Shown here one piece after another: positions 48,183 through 58,650 of a stretch of DNA of 64,000 nt. The notes below the pieces were generated by a model. It was not told the DNA's origin and searched no databases. It saw only the letters and a program-made list of their open reading frames with translations. Source of the stretch: Asaia bogorensis NBRC 16594 (GTDB lineage Bacteria > Pseudomonadota > Alphaproteobacteria > Acetobacterales > Acetobacteraceae); the NCBI RefSeq assembly GCF_001547995.1, contig NZ_AP014690.1:1174001-1238000 (forward strand), in the 5' to 3' direction. Each line of letters opens with the position of its first letter. The first letter of the stretch is position 1. Position numbers and translations under genes: made by a program.

Positions 48183-49523
48183 ATGCGTCTGTCCCGCGGT
48201 TTCCTGCCCACCCTCAAAGAAGTGCCTGCCGAGGCCCAGATTGCCTCGCATCGACTGATGCTGCGCGCTGGTCTTGTGCGTCAGACGTCGGCGGGTATCT
48301 ATGCCTGGCTGCCGGCTGGTCTGCGCGTGCTGCGCAATATCGAGCAGATCGTGCGGGAAGAGCAGAATGCCATCGGCGCGCAGGAATTGCTGATGCCGAC
48401 CGTTCAGTCTTCCGAGCTCTGGAAGCGCTCTGGCCGTTATGACGCTTACGGCCCCGAAATGCTGCGCATCCGCGACCGTCAGGACCGCGAGCTGCTTTAC
48501 GGACCGACCAATGAAGAAATGATTACCGATCTCTTCGGGCAGGTCATCAAATCCTATCGCGAGCTGCCGCAAGCGCTGTATCATGTACAATGGAAGTTCC
48601 GTGATGAGCTGCGTCCGCGCTTTGGCGTGATGCGCGGTCGCGAGTTCTTCATGAAGGACGCCTATTCCTTCGATGCGTCTTATGAGGACGCTGTTGCTGC
48701 CTATCGTCGCATGATGCTGGCCTATCTGCGCACCTTCCAGCGTCTAGGCGTGCGGGCTGTCCCCATGAAGGCCGATACCGGGCCGATCGGTGGCGATCTG
48801 AGCCATGAATTCCTCGTGCTGGCGCCGACAGGCGAGAGCGGCGTCTTCTTTGACGCGGCGCTCGAGGAGCAGGACTGGCTGCATGAGGCCGTCGATATTG
48901 CCGACCATGCCAGCCTTGAGACCTTTTTCAGCGGCGTTACGAAGTTCTATGCCGCGACTGACGAGATGCATGACGAGAAGGCGTGGGAAGACGTGCCTGC
49001 CGATCGTCGCCGTGAAGGGCGTGGTATCGAAGTTGGGCATATCTTCTATTTCGGCACCAAATATACCGAATCCATGGGGATCTCGGTCAGCGGTGCTGAT
49101 GGCAACCAGTTCTTCCCGGAAATGGGGTCGTACGGCATCGGTGTTTCGCGCCTCGTCGGTGCCATTATCGAAGCCAGTCATGACGAGGCCGGGATCATCT
49201 GGCCGGACTCGGTCGCGCCTTATCGCGCTGCCATTCTGAGCCTCAAGCCTGGCGATGAAGCCGTGGACGCGCTGTGCGAACAGCTCTATGCCGCAGCCCC
49301 CGACGCATTCCTGTATGACGATCGAGGCGAGCGTGCCGGCGTGAAGTTCAACGATGCCGACCTGATGGGCCATCCCTGGCAGATGATTGTCGGCCCGCGC
49401 GGTGCCAAGGAAGGCAAGGTCGAACTTAAGCGTCGCGCGACAGGCGAACGCTTCGAGCTGACAGTGAAAGAAGCACTTGCGAAGGTGCTGGGCACTGATG
49501 CAGCAGGCAAGGACGCCGCCTGA
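48183..49523 (+). CDS. proS: Prolyl-tRNA synthetase (short alphaproteobacterial type)
   Basis: Class II synthetase of 446 residues that charges tRNA-Pro. Motif 1 lies around [18 protein letters not shown], motif 2 [23 protein letters not shown] and motif 3 [10 protein letters not shown]. The protein lacks the INS editing domain found in longer bacterial ProRS, as usual in alphaproteobacteria. No clear binding site precedes ATG 48183. lolC begins two bases after its stop. Confidence 0.95.
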   Translation: MRLSRGFLPTLKEVPAEAQIASHRLMLRAGLVRQTSAGIYAWLPAGLRVLRNIEQIVREEQNAIGAQELLMPTVQSSELWKRSGRYDAYGPEMLRIRDRQDRELLYGPTNEEMITDLFGQVIKSYRELPQALYHVQWKFRDELRPRFGVMRGREFFMKDAYSFDASYEDAVAAYRRMMLAYLRTFQRLGVRAVPMKADTGPIGGDLSHEFLVLAPTGESGVFFDAALEEQDWLHEAVDIADHASLETFFSGVTKFYAATDEMHDEKAWEDVPADRRREGRGIEVGHIFYFGTKYTESMGISVSGADGNQFFPEMGSYGIGVSRLVGAIIEASHDEAGIIWPDSVAPYRAAILSLKPGDEAVDALCEQLYAAAPDAFLYDDRGERAGVKFNDADLMGHPWQMIVGPRGAKEGKVELKRRATGERFELTVKEALAKVLGTDAAGKDAA

Positions 49524-49525
49524 TC

Positions 49526-50773
49526 ATGTTCAACCGCTTCGAGCGCGTGGTGGCGGGGCGCTATCTGCGCGCCCGTCGCGGAGAACGCTTCGTTTCCATC
49601 ATCGCGATTTTTTCGCTCATCGGCATTGCGCTGGGGGTTGCCACCCTCATCATCGTCATGGCGGTCATGAACGGGTTTCGCGCCGATCTGATGGGTCGCG
49701 TGCTCGGGCTGAACGGCGATCTGAACATTTTCAGCGCAGGGCACAGCATCACCAATTATCAGGATGATGTGGTCGCCATACGCGAGGTCAAAAACGTCAC
49801 CCGTGTTACGCCAATGGCGGAAGGGACGGTGCTGATCGATGCCGGGAATTATTCCACAGGCGGCGTCGTGCGTGGCATCATCCCGTCGGACCTGCGCGAT
49901 CTCCATGCCCTGAGCGATAATATCACCGATGGCAAACTCGCTGATTTCCAGGGCGATGATGCGATTGCCGTTGGCACGACACTGGCGGCCCGGGCCGGCC
50001 TGACGGTTGGCAGCAAGGTAACGCTGCTCTCGCCCAATGGCCGCGCCACGCCTTTCGGGACCATGCCGCGCATAAGGGCCTATCATGTGGCCATGGTGTT
50101 CGACGCCGGGGTGAATGATTACGACACCAGTGTCATCCTGATGCCGTTGGACTCTGCCCAGCGCTTCCTGATGATGCCCGATGCGGTATCGCTCATTCAG
50201 GTGGCGACCCGTGACCCGCTTGAGGTTACGCCTGTCACCCGCGCCATCGCCCAGCGTCTGGATGACCCAAGGCTGCGCGTGATGGACTGGACCCAGAGCA
50301 ATAACGCGTTTCTGGGTGCGCTCACCGTGCAGCAGAATGTGATGTTCCTTATTCTCACCCTGATCATCCTGGTGGCGGCGTTTAACGTGATTTCTTCCAT
50401 GATCATGATGGTCAAGGACAAGACACGCGATATCGCAGTGCTGCGCACATTGGGCGCCAGCCGGGGGGCTGTCATGCGCATCTTCCTGATGTGCGGCGCC
50501 TCGGTCGGTGTGTCCGGCACACTGATTGGTTTCGGGATCGGGGTCGTGTTCTGCCTGAACATCGAGCGCATCCAGCATGGTGTGGAGCATCTGACCCATA
50601 CCAGCCTGTTCAACCCGGAATTCTATTATCTCGAACATCTGCCAGCCAAGCTGATCTGGTCGCAGGTCATCGAGGTTATGGTCATGGCGCTTGCCCTGTC
50701 TTTCGTCGCAACGCTTTACCCGTCCTGGCGCGCAGCCAAGACCGATCCGATCGAGGCGCTGCGCCATGAGTGA
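49526..50773 (+). CDS. Lipoprotein-releasing ABC permease LolC/LolE type
   Basis: Inner-membrane permease of 415 residues that extracts lipoproteins for LolA. Four helices: one near the N-terminus ([21 protein letters not shown]) and three in the C-terminal part (about 270-400), with a periplasmic domain between. Only one permease gene is present, so it probably works as a LolC/E homodimer (LolF-like). It overlaps lolD by eight bases. Confidence 0.92.
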   Translation: MFNRFERVVAGRYLRARRGERFVSIIAIFSLIGIALGVATLIIVMAVMNGFRADLMGRVLGLNGDLNIFSAGHSITNYQDDVVAIREVKNVTRVTPMAEGTVLIDAGNYSTGGVVRGIIPSDLRDLHALSDNITDGKLADFQGDDAIAVGTTLAARAGLTVGSKVTLLSPNGRATPFGTMPRIRAYHVAMVFDAGVNDYDTSVILMPLDSAQRFLMMPDAVSLIQVATRDPLEVTPVTRAIAQRLDDPRLRVMDWTQSNNAFLGALTVQQNVMFLILTLIILVAAFNVISSMIMMVKDKTRDIAVLRTLGASRGAVMRIFLMCGASVGVSGTLIGFGIGVVFCLNIERIQHGVEHLTHTSLFNPEFYYLEHLPAKLIWSQVIEVMVMALALSFVATLYPSWRAAKTDPIEALRHE

Positions 50774-51533
50774 GACCAATCCTGCGGCTGCGCCGGTTCT
50801 TTCCCTGAAGGACGTCACGCGTCGTTTTCGCTCCGGCGAAGAGACGCTCGAAATCCTGAAGGGCGCGTCTTTCGATCTGTTCCCCGGAGAGATCGTGGCT
50901 CTTGTCGCGCCCAGCGGTACGGGCAAATCGACACTGCTTCATATCGCCGGTCTGCTGGAAGCCCCGCAGGAGGGCAGTGTGCGCATTGCAGGACACGACA
51001 CGGCCTCCCTGTCGGACACGGCACGTACGCAGATACGACGCGACGAGGTGGGTTTCGTCTATCAGTTTCATCACCTTCTGGCCGAGTTCACGGCGCTGGA
51101 GAATGTGGTGCTCCCCCAGCATATTGCAGGCGTTTCCCCTCGCGATGCGACATCACGCGCGACCGATCTCCTGACGCGTTTTGGGCTCGCGCATCGGCTG
51201 CATAATCTGCCGGGCAAGCTTTCGGGTGGAGAGAAACAGCGTGTGGCCATTGCCCGCGCTCTGGCCAACCGACCGAAGCTTCTTCTGGCTGACGAACCGA
51301 CTGGCAATCTGGATGTGCATACTTCCGACGCTGTGTTTGACGAGTTGCTGCACGCGGTTCGTAGCGAGAATGTGGGCGCGTTGATTGCGACCCATAACGA
51401 GGAGCTAGCGTCGCGTATGGATCGTGTCGTGACCCTGCGTGATGGGCGGATCGTCGAGCGGGCCATCGGTACAGAACGAAAAGACGCCTTATCGAACAGC
51501 ATATCCGACCATGCTGATTTCGGCTCATGGTGA
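50766..51533 (+). CDS. lolD: Lipoprotein-releasing ABC ATPase LolD
   Basis: ATPase of 255 residues for the Lol release complex. Walker [10 protein letters not shown], signature LSGGEKQR, Walker [13 protein letters not shown] and H-loop ATHNEEL are present. ATG 50766 lies inside the end of the permease gene in another frame, giving coupled translation. The C-terminal 25 residues extend beyond the usual end of the family. Confidence 0.94.
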   Translation: MSETNPAAAPVLSLKDVTRRFRSGEETLEILKGASFDLFPGEIVALVAPSGTGKSTLLHIAGLLEAPQEGSVRIAGHDTASLSDTARTQIRRDEVGFVYQFHHLLAEFTALENVVLPQHIAGVSPRDATSRATDLLTRFGLAHRLHNLPGKLSGGEKQRVAIARALANRPKLLLADEPTGNLDVHTSDAVFDELLHAVRSENVGALIATHNEELASRMDRVVTLRDGRIVERAIGTERKDALSNSISDHADFGSW

Positions 51534-51548
51534 ACGCAAGAAAGAGAT

Positions 51549-51600
51549 GAAGGGGGCGTTCGGGTCTGGTAGACCATGACCCATGTCCCATGCCCCCTTC
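51549..51600 (+). promoter_or_regulatory. Inverted repeat bracketing the dnaE start codon
   Basis: GAAGGGGGC (51549-51557) and GCCCCCTTC (51592-51600) are perfect 9-bp complements. Between them GGTCT and AGACC (51563-51575) form another stem. In mRNA the pairing would enclose the ATG at 51583 and hide the only SD-like sequence. Confidence 0.4.
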
Positions 51601-54600
51601 GTTCATCTTCGTAATCACTCTGCCTATTCGCTGAGCCAGGGGGCGATACGCATACCCGATCTGGTGGCTCTGGCCGCTGAATCCGCCATGCCTGCCGTGG
51701 CGTTGACCGATACAGGCAATCTTTTCGGGGCGCTTGAATTCTCGCAGTACTGCACGGGCAAGGGCGTGCAGCCCATCATCGGCTGTCAGCTCGCGCTGCC
51801 ATCGCGCAGCGACAAGCCCGGTGCCCCGTCAGAGCCCATGGTGGCGCTGGCCCGTAATGAGGCGGGGCTTGCCAATCTGCAGTTCCTCTCTTCCGAGGGA
51901 TTTCTCAAGGGCGATCCTTCCGACCCGGCCATTCTGCTTGAGACTCTCTGCGCTCATGCGGACGGGCTCTTTCTGCTAACTGGCGGGACGCGTGGGCCAT
52001 TATTCCGGCTGCTGGCGGAGGGGCAGGAAGATCAGGCCATGACGCTGCTACGCCGCTTGCAGGAGAGCTTCGGTGCCCATATGGCTGTCGAGCTGCACCG
52101 TCATGGTCTGCCTGAAGAGAAAGCCGTTGAGCCCGGCATGATCGCCGCTGCTGACCGTCTTGGCCTGCCTTTGGTCGCCACCAACGAGTGCTTCTTCTCC
52201 AAACCGGCCATGCATGAAGCCCATGATGCGCTACTCTGCATTGCGCAGGGACGCACCATGGCGGAGCAGGAGCGCTGGCGCGTCACGCCTGAGCACTGGT
52301 TCAAATCTCCCGATGCCATGCGTGCGCTTTTCGCCGATCTGCCGGAGGCCTGCGACAACACGCTCATGATCGCGCAGCGCTGCGCGGTGAAGGTCTCGAC
52401 CCGTCCGCCGCTCCTGCCTGTCTGTCCCAAGGTGAATGAGGGCGCGACCGAGGAAGAGACATTGCGGGCCATGTCGGAAGAGGGGCTGCGCCAGCGCCTG
52501 TCCCGTATGGAGGCCGATGACGACACACGCAGACGCTATGAGGAGCGTCTGGAAATGGAACTCGGCATCATCGGGCGTATGGGCTTTCCCGGTTACTTCC
52601 TGATCGTGGCCGACTTCATCCAATGGGCGAAGGAACACGATATCCCGGTAGGGCCGGGGCGTGGGTCGGGGGCAGGCTCTCTCGTGGCCTGGGCGCTGAC
52701 TATCACCGATATCGATCCGTTGCCGTTCAACCTTCTGTTCGAACGATTCCTGAATCCCGAACGCGTCTCGATGCCTGACTTCGATATCGATTTCTGTCAG
52801 GACCGGCGCGACGAGGTGATCCGATACGTGCGCACCGAATATGGTGGCGAGCGCGTGGCGCAGATCATCACCTTTGGTAAGCTTCAGGCGCGCGCCGCCG
52901 TGCGCGATGTCGGGCGCGTGCTCGGCCTGCCTTTTGGCATGGTCAACCGCGTGGCGGAGCTGATCCCGAACAACCCGGCCAAGCCTGTCACGCTCAAACA
53001 GGCGATCGATGGCGAGCCGCGCCTGCAGGAAATGCGCGAGAACGACGAGGCGCTGCGCCGCCTGATGGAAATCGCGTTGCAGCTCGAAGGGCTCTATCGC
53101 CACGCGTCGACTCACGCGGCAGGTGTAGTGATCGGCGATCGGGAACTGGTCGAGCTTGTGCCGCTCTATCGCGATCCCAAGAGCGATATGCTGGTTACGC
53201 AGTATAACATGAAATTCGTGGAGCAGGCCGGGCTGGTGAAGTTCGACTTTCTCGGCCTGACCACGCTTACCATTCTCAAGCGTGGGATCAATTTCATCGC
53301 GCAACAGGGCATCGAGGTCGATCTGGCCACCCTGCCTCTGGACGACGCGCCCACCTATGACATGCTGGCCCGTGGCGATGCGGGCGGCGTGTTTCAGTTC
53401 GAAGGCGCGGGCATGCGCGACGTGCTCAAGCAGATGCGCCCGACGCGGCTTGAGGATCTGATTGCGGCTGTGGCGCTCTATCGTCCGGGGCCGATGGCGA
53501 ATATTCCCGATTACTGCGCGCGCAAACACGGTGCCTCATGGGAGCCGCCCCATGAGGAAATTCGCGATATCCTGTCCGAGACCTATGGCATCATGGTCTA
53601 TCAGGAACAGGTCATGCAGATCGCGCAGAAAATGGCCGGGTACAGCCTTGGCGGCGCCGATCTGCTGCGTCGTGCCATGGGCAAGAAGATCCGCGCCGAG
53701 ATGGACACGCAGCGCGAGATCTTCGTAAAAGGCGCAACCGGACGCGGGATCACCCCTGAAAAGGCTGCCGAGGTGTTCGACCTCATGGCGCGTTTTGCCG
53801 ATTACGGCTTCAACAAATCCCACGCCGCCGCCTATGCGCTTGTCTCGTATCAGACGGCCTGGATGAAGGCGAACCATCCGGTGGCGTTTCTTGCCGGATG
53901 CATGTCGCTCGCCCGCGAAAAGACGGACAAGCTGGCCTCGCTATGTCAGGAAGCGCGTCGGATGAAAATCAAAGTGCTTCCCGTCGACATCAATCGCTCG
54001 AAGGCTGATTTCTCGCTCGAAAAGCAGGAGGACGGAAGCTGGGCCATCCGCTACGCTTTGGCTGCCGTCAAGCGCGTCGGATTTTCGGCTATGCAGGCCA
54101 TTGTGGAGGCACGTGGCGACAAGCCTTTTGCCAGTCTTGCCGATCTGGCTGCACGTTGTGATGCCAAGCAGCTCAATAAGATCCAGATCGAAAATCTGGC
54201 CAAGGCGGGAGCTTTCGATTCCCTCGACAAGCCGCGTCATATCGTTTTTGCCAGCTCGGAAATCATCATGCGCCGTGCGCAATCTGATGCGCAGGAGGCG
54301 GCTTCGGGTCAGATTGGGCTGTTCGGTGCCTCGGCCGAGCCTGAGGAACTGCGCCTGGCCGAAGCCCCATACTGGCCCGAGTTCGAACGTCTTGCGGCCG
54401 AGGCCGAGGCGATCGGATTCCACATGTCCGCGCACCCGCTGGATGCCTATCGCTCGGTCCTCAAGCGGGCCAATGTGCTCACATCCCAGAATCTCATGAC
54501 CGCCGCTGAAAACGGGTCTTATCGCGTGCGTATTGCGGGCTGTGTGGTCGACAAGAAGGAGCGCCCCACCAAGAGTGGTAGCAAGATGGCGTGGGTACGC

Positions 54601-55002
54601 CTGTCCGACGCGACGGGGGGGTGCGAAGTGACCCTGTTCTCGGAAGTGCTGTCGCGTTGCCGCGACCTGCTGGTGGCTGGTCAAGCGGTGATGGTGACGG
54701 CCGATCTGAAGCTTGAGGGCGATGCGTTGCGCATCACGGCCAATGACGTGACGGATCTGGAGAAGGCTGCCGCTCAGGAAAGTTCGGAGATGCGCGTATG
54801 GATCAGCGAAGCTTCAGCGGTGACGAAGGTGCGCGATCTTCTCAGCAGCCAGGGCAGGGGGCGCGGCAAGATCGTGCTGGTGCCAGCCGTGGACGAGACC
54901 AAGGCGGTCGAGGTGACCCTGCCCGGACACTTCCCGGTCACGCCACGATTGGGCGAACAATTGCGCACCATTCACGGTGTATCGCGCATCGATCATCTTT
55001 GA
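51583..55002 (+). CDS. dnaE: DNA polymerase III alpha subunit
   Basis: Replicative polymerase of 1139 residues. The N-terminal PHP domain starts with FVHLRNHSAYSLSQG; the catalytic palm has PDFDIDFCQDRRDEV with the metal-binding Asp pair and GPGRGSGAGSLVAW. Later come the helix-hairpin-helix and an OB domain (RVRIAGCVVDKK). A third catalytic Asp is expected in the palm. The start lies within an inverted repeat and has no standard binding site. It follows lolD by 49 bases. Confidence 0.96.
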   Translation: MSHAPFVHLRNHSAYSLSQGAIRIPDLVALAAESAMPAVALTDTGNLFGALEFSQYCTGKGVQPIIGCQLALPSRSDKPGAPSEPMVALARNEAGLANLQFLSSEGFLKGDPSDPAILLETLCAHADGLFLLTGGTRGPLFRLLAEGQEDQAMTLLRRLQESFGAHMAVELHRHGLPEEKAVEPGMIAAADRLGLPLVATNECFFSKPAMHEAHDALLCIAQGRTMAEQERWRVTPEHWFKSPDAMRALFADLPEACDNTLMIAQRCAVKVSTRPPLLPVCPKVNEGATEEETLRAMSEEGLRQRLSRMEADDDTRRRYEERLEMELGIIGRMGFPGYFLIVADFIQWAKEHDIPVGPGRGSGAGSLVAWALTITDIDPLPFNLLFERFLNPERVSMPDFDIDFCQDRRDEVIRYVRTEYGGERVAQIITFGKLQARAAVRDVGRVLGLPFGMVNRVAELIPNNPAKPVTLKQAIDGEPRLQEMRENDEALRRLMEIALQLEGLYRHASTHAAGVVIGDRELVELVPLYRDPKSDMLVTQYNMKFVEQAGLVKFDFLGLTTLTILKRGINFIAQQGIEVDLATLPLDDAPTYDMLARGDAGGVFQFEGAGMRDVLKQMRPTRLEDLIAAVALYRPGPMANIPDYCARKHGASWEPPHEEIRDILSETYGIMVYQEQVMQIAQKMAGYSLGGADLLRRAMGKKIRAEMDTQREIFVKGATGRGITPEKAAEVFDLMARFADYGFNKSHAAAYALVSYQTAWMKANHPVAFLAGCMSLAREKTDKLASLCQEARRMKIKVLPVDINRSKADFSLEKQEDGSWAIRYALAAVKRVGFSAMQAIVEARGDKPFASLADLAARCDAKQLNKIQIENLAKAGAFDSLDKPRHIVFASSEIIMRRAQSDAQEAASGQIGLFGASAEPEELRLAEAPYWPEFERLAAEAEAIGFHMSAHPLDAYRSVLKRANVLTSQNLMTAAENGSYRVRIAGCVVDKKERPTKSGSKMAWVRLSDATGGCEVTLFSEVLSRCRDLLVAGQAVMVTADLKLEGDALRITANDVTDLEKAAAQESSEMRVWISEASAVTKVRDLLSSQGRGRGKIVLVPAVDETKAVEVTLPGHFPVTPRLGEQLRTIHGVSRIDHL

Positions 55003-55167
55003 GCGGGTGAGGTGTCCAAGGCGCGACACGATGGGACGATAGCGATCCAGATCATCGCAATCCGCAATAGCCAACCTGCATCGGATCCCGTGTTGTAGCG
55101 CAGCTGCACATGGAGCGATGTTTACGGGGGAGCTGTGTTCAACGGCGGGTTTCAAGAGGCGGAGAAA

Positions 55168-55488
55168 TTATGCCTGTGAGCAACCGTACCTCTTCAACCT
55201 TGCGCGCGCGATCGCAAGCTGCTGTTCGGTGAAAAGTGTCGACCACGGTGATTGCAGAACAAGGTACTCGACGCTTTTCGTGAGGCCCTCCGTCTGTCCG
55301 TGAAGATAGAGCTGGGTAAATCCCTCTGACGGATTGGGTGTGGCCAGCAATCTGTCAGCAGCTTTCTTGCTGCCCAACTCCCTGACAAGCTGCAAATATC
55401 TGGTTGCCCTGTACGGTTTCGGGAGCTTGAGCCCTTCGTGATAGATGTTTTCCATTGCCGCGTGAAATTTCTTTTCGAGCATGATCAT
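55168..55488 (-). CDS. Conserved hypothetical protein, helical
   Basis: Protein of 106 residues with Lys/Glu-rich helices: KKFHAAMENIYHEGLKLPKPYRA, RYLQLVRELGSKKAADRLL and LFTEQQLAIARARLKRYG. This pattern (ADRLL...PSEGFT...LTKSVEYLVL...LFTEQQLAIA) occurs in widespread uncharacterised bacterial proteins; the function is unknown. I chose ATG 55488 because GAAGGG lies six bases upstream; the frame is open to 55593. It is a single gene opposite to its neighbours, and its codon use is less GC-biased than theirs, so it may be acquired. Confidence 0.7.
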   Translation of the reverse strand: MIMLEKKFHAAMENIYHEGLKLPKPYRATRYLQLVRELGSKKAADRLLATPNPSEGFTQLYLHGQTEGLTKSVEYLVLQSPWSTLFTEQQLAIARARLKRYGCSQA

Positions 55489-55943
55489 ATTCCCTTCGTC
55501 ATTAGTCTGGTTCGGCATATTTTCGGTTCGAACAATGTCGTTAGATACAGACCGCTTGCCTCCGGACATCAAAGAGCGTCTCGCAATCACCACTAGCCTG
55601 AGGCGGCGGCGTCTTATAAGGCCCGCCTAAGTTCGCCTGATTTGCGCCGGGGATCGCATTTGCACGCCCTTGCGAGCCTCTCTGATCTTTGCTCGATCGG
55701 CATCAGGTAATGGAAGTGAGTCGGGCCTGTCGTCTGAGCGTGCGCTGGAGATCTACGGCAATCCCTGCTCTTCTTCCTTGCCTTTTCGAACGAAAAAGGC
55801 GATACCGCGCCCGTCTGGCTTCTCTGGCGGCTCTGCTGCCGGGGGAGTGAGGCAATTCGCACGTATGACGACAGACTCTCTGGTGCCCGCGAGAGCGCGC
55901 AATGTCATACGGAGGCACAACCAGAAGAACAGGAATTTGCATC
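55489..55943. other. 455-bp gap upstream of rpsB without a supported gene
   Basis: Short open frames occur but none has a convincing start or composition. The segment must contain the promoter and leader of rpsB on the plus strand and the promoter of the small gene on the minus strand. A CTTATAAG palindrome lies at 55613-55620. No S2-leader structure is clear to me. Confidence 0.6.
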
Positions 55944-56726
55944 ATGGCGATGCCTGAATTCACCATGCGTCAGCTGCTCGAAGCCGGCGTTCACTTTGGT
56001 CACCACACGCGTCGCTGGAACCCGGCGATGGCACCGTATCTGTTCGGTGTCCGCAACCAGGTTCACATCATCGACCTGCAGCAGACCGTTCCGATGCTCG
56101 ATCGTGCCCTGCAGGCCGTTCGCAACACGGTGGCCGGTGGCGGTCGCGTGCTGTTCGTCGGCACCAAGCGCGCTGCTGCCGAGCATGTGGCTGAGGCTGC
56201 AACCCGCTGCGGCCAGTACTACGTCAACCATCGCTGGCTCGGCGGCATGCTGACCAACTGGAAGACCATCACGGGTTCGATCAAGCGCCTGCGCCAGATC
56301 GACGAGATGCTCTCCGGCGACACGCATGGTCTGACGAAGAAGGAAATCCTCGACATCACCCGTGACCGCGAGAAGCTCGAGCGTTCGCTCGGCGGCATTA
56401 AGGAAATGGGCGGCCTGCCGGACATCTTGTTCGTGATCGACACGAACAAGGAGAAGCTGGCGGTTGAGGAAGCCAACAAGCTTGGCATTCCGGTTGTTGC
56501 CGTTCTCGACAGCAACTCCAACCCGGCTGGCGTGACCTACCCGATTCCGGGCAACGACGACGCCATCCGCGCCATCACCACCTATTGCGACCTCGTGTCG
56601 CAGGCCGTGCTCGATGGTATCTCGGCTGAAATGGCTGCTTCGGGTGCCGATTTCGGCGCATCTGAAGAACTGCCGGTCGAGACAGTTGTTGAAGAGACCA
56701 CGGCAGAAGCTCCGGCTGAAGCCTGA
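55944..56726 (+). CDS. rpsB: 30S ribosomal protein S2
   Basis: Ribosomal protein S2 of 260 residues. [25 protein letters not shown] is the family start (shown in part), with [27 protein letters not shown] and [12 protein letters not shown] following. The C-terminal 20 residues are Glu/Ala-rich. ATG 55944 follows AGGAA. It is followed by tsf, the near-universal pair. Codon use is highly biased. Confidence 0.97.
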   Translation: MAMPEFTMRQLLEAGVHFGHHTRRWNPAMAPYLFGVRNQVHIIDLQQTVPMLDRALQAVRNTVAGGGRVLFVGTKRAAAEHVAEAATRCGQYYVNHRWLGGMLTNWKTITGSIKRLRQIDEMLSGDTHGLTKKEILDITRDREKLERSLGGIKEMGGLPDILFVIDTNKEKLAVEEANKLGIPVVAVLDSNSNPAGVTYPIPGNDDAIRAITTYCDLVSQAVLDGISAEMAASGADFGASEELPVETVVEETTAEAPAEA

Positions 56727-56934
56727 GATGCGTGCGGGAGATCGTGAGGTCTCCCCAGGCATTCGGAATTTCTGGCGTGCCCGGCTGAAAAGCTGCGGCG
56801 CGCCGTTTCGTTCCTAGAGCCTGCCCCGCGCTTTCGGGATGCGGGAAGGGGCTCAGGTTCTTTATTGTGGCGAGCATTGTCATCCGGTCAGCCGATCGGG
56901 TCTGACGGGACATTGCTCAAGAGGAGTTTTGAAC

Positions 56935-57840
56935 ATGGCGGAAATCACTGCTGCCCTCGTTCGTGACCTGCGCGAGAAGACTGGCGCCGGCATGATGGAC
57001 TGCAAGAAGGCTCTTACGGAAGCTGCTGGCGACATGGATGCCGCCATCGACTGGCTGCGCGCCAAGGGTCTGTCGCAGGCTGCCAAGAAGTCGGGCCGCA
57101 CCACGGCCGAAGGCCTTGTGGCCGTTGCTTCGGGCAAGAACAAGGCCGCCATGGTCGAAGTCAATGCCGAGACCGATTTCGTGGGCCGTAACGAAGCCTT
57201 CCAGGCATTCGTTGAGTCCGTGGCTCATGCTGCGCTCGATGCCGGTGACGATCTCGACACCCTGTCGCAGGCCAAGCTGCCCACGGGCCGCACGGTTGCC
57301 GAAGAACTGACCCACCTGATCGCCACGATCGGCGAGAACATGTCGCTGCGTCGCGCCAAGGTTCTGACCGTTCCTTCGGGCATCGTGGCTTCCTACGTGC
57401 ACGGCGCGCTGCGTCCGGGCGTTGGCAAGATCGGCGTTCTGGCTGCTGTTGAAGCCCCGTCGGAATCCGAAGCCCTGCTGACACTGGGCCGCCAGATCGG
57501 CATGCATGTTGCCGCAACGCGTCCGGCTGCTCTGGAAGTTGCCAGCGTCGATCCGGAAGCTCTGGAGCGTGAGCGCCAGGTTCTGATCGAGCAGGCTCGT
57601 GAGTCCGGCAAGCCGGAAGCCATCATCGAGAAGATGATCGAAGGCCGTATCCGCAAGTTCTATGAAGAAGTCGTTCTTCTGGAGCAGGTCTGGGTGCATG
57701 ACGGCGAGACCCGCGTGTCCAAGGTTGTCGAGAAGGCCGGCGCCAAGCTGATCGCTTTCGAGCGCTTCCAGCTCGGCGAAGGCATCGAGAAGGAAACCAG
57801 CGACTTTGCTGCCGAAGTGGCCGCTGCCGCTGGCGCCTGA
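56935..57840 (+). CDS. tsf: Elongation factor Ts
   Basis: Nucleotide exchange factor for EF-Tu, 301 residues. The N-terminal UBA-like domain has [20 protein letters not shown]; the core has [16 protein letters not shown], and later a coiled-coil part. GAGGAG lies seven bases before ATG 56935. The 208-base rpsB-tsf gap has a GGGAGA/TCTCCC hairpin at about 56737-56756. pyrH and frr, usually next, are not here; recO follows instead. Confidence 0.97.
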   Translation: MAEITAALVRDLREKTGAGMMDCKKALTEAAGDMDAAIDWLRAKGLSQAAKKSGRTTAEGLVAVASGKNKAAMVEVNAETDFVGRNEAFQAFVESVAHAALDAGDDLDTLSQAKLPTGRTVAEELTHLIATIGENMSLRRAKVLTVPSGIVASYVHGALRPGVGKIGVLAAVEAPSESEALLTLGRQIGMHVAATRPAALEVASVDPEALERERQVLIEQARESGKPEAIIEKMIEGRIRKFYEEVVLLEQVWVHDGETRVSKVVEKAGAKLIAFERFQLGEGIEKETSDFAAEVAAAAGA

Positions 57841-57873
57841 TCGGTCCTACGATCACGGGATTGGTTGCAGCAC

Positions 57874-58650
57874 ATGAATTTCGAATGTGCTGCAATCGTC
57901 CTCTCCGCCCGGCGCTACGGCGAGGGCGGGGCTGTGGTCCATCTCTTCACGGAAGAGTATGGACGCATTGCGGGTCTGGTGCGTGGCGGCTCGTCACGAC
58001 GTCAGGCCGCGCTCTGGCAGCCGGGTAATCTGATTCTTGCCCGTTATGCCTCCCGCCTGTCCGATCAGCTCGGGCATCTGAGCGGTGAAATGGTTCAGGA
58101 AACAGCCGTCAGGCTACTGGATCGCCCTCTGCAACTCGCTCTGGTTCAGTCAGCCGCCGAACTGGCCGATGCTGCCTTGCCGGATCGCGAGCCTCATCCT
58201 GATTTCTTTCTCCAGACTGTGCGCGATCTCGCGGCCTTCTGTGTGCTGTCCGACCCCGCTCCGGTGGTGGATTATGTGCGCTGGGAAACCGCGTTGCTTG
58301 CGACGCTGGGTTACGGGCTGACGCTCGATTGCTGTGCCATTTCAGGCGCGACGACTGATCTCGCCTTCGTATCACCACGAACAGGACGCGCTGTAAGCCG
58401 CGATTCTGCCGGGGAATGGGTCGATCGTCTCCTGCCACTGCCTCATTATCTGACCCCGCACGGGGGTGAGGATGCCGGCGATGATCCGGCTCTATGGGCT
58501 GAGGGGCTGGCATTGACGGGACATTTCCTCTCACGCCATCTTTTCGGCTCCCAGCACAAACCTGTCCCCGGTGCGCGCGAGCGTCTGGAGATGCGTGTCA
58601 GGGCACTGGCGGATGCACGTGAGGCCGTGCAGGAAAATCCCCCGGCATAG
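57874..58650 (+). CDS. recO: DNA repair protein RecO
   Basis: Recombination mediator of 258 residues that helps load RecA on single strands (RecFOR). The N-terminal OB fold has AIVLSARRYGEGGAVVHLFTEEYGR and the pattern GLVRGGSSRR; a helical C-terminal domain follows, with CAISG in place of a four-Cys zinc site. ATG 57874 is used; a TTG at 57865 also opens the frame. Its 3' end overlaps blh on the other strand by 53 bases. Confidence 0.92.
   Translation: MNFECAAIVLSARRYGEGGAVVHLFTEEYGRIAGLVRGGSSRRQAALWQPGNLILARYASRLSDQLGHLSGEMVQETAVRLLDRPLQLALVQSAAELADAALPDREPHPDFFLQTVRDLAAFCVLSDPAPVVDYVRWETALLATLGYGLTLDCCAISGATTDLAFVSPRTGRAVSRDSAGEWVDRLLPLPHYLTPHGGEDAGDDPALWAEGLALTGHFLSRHLFGSQHKPVPGARERLEMRVRALADAREAVQENPPA

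Noticed and set aside
46412-48217. 601-codon open frame on the minus strand
   Set aside because: Antisense shadow of rnj with low-complexity, His/Arg/Gln-rich composition and no recognisable domain.
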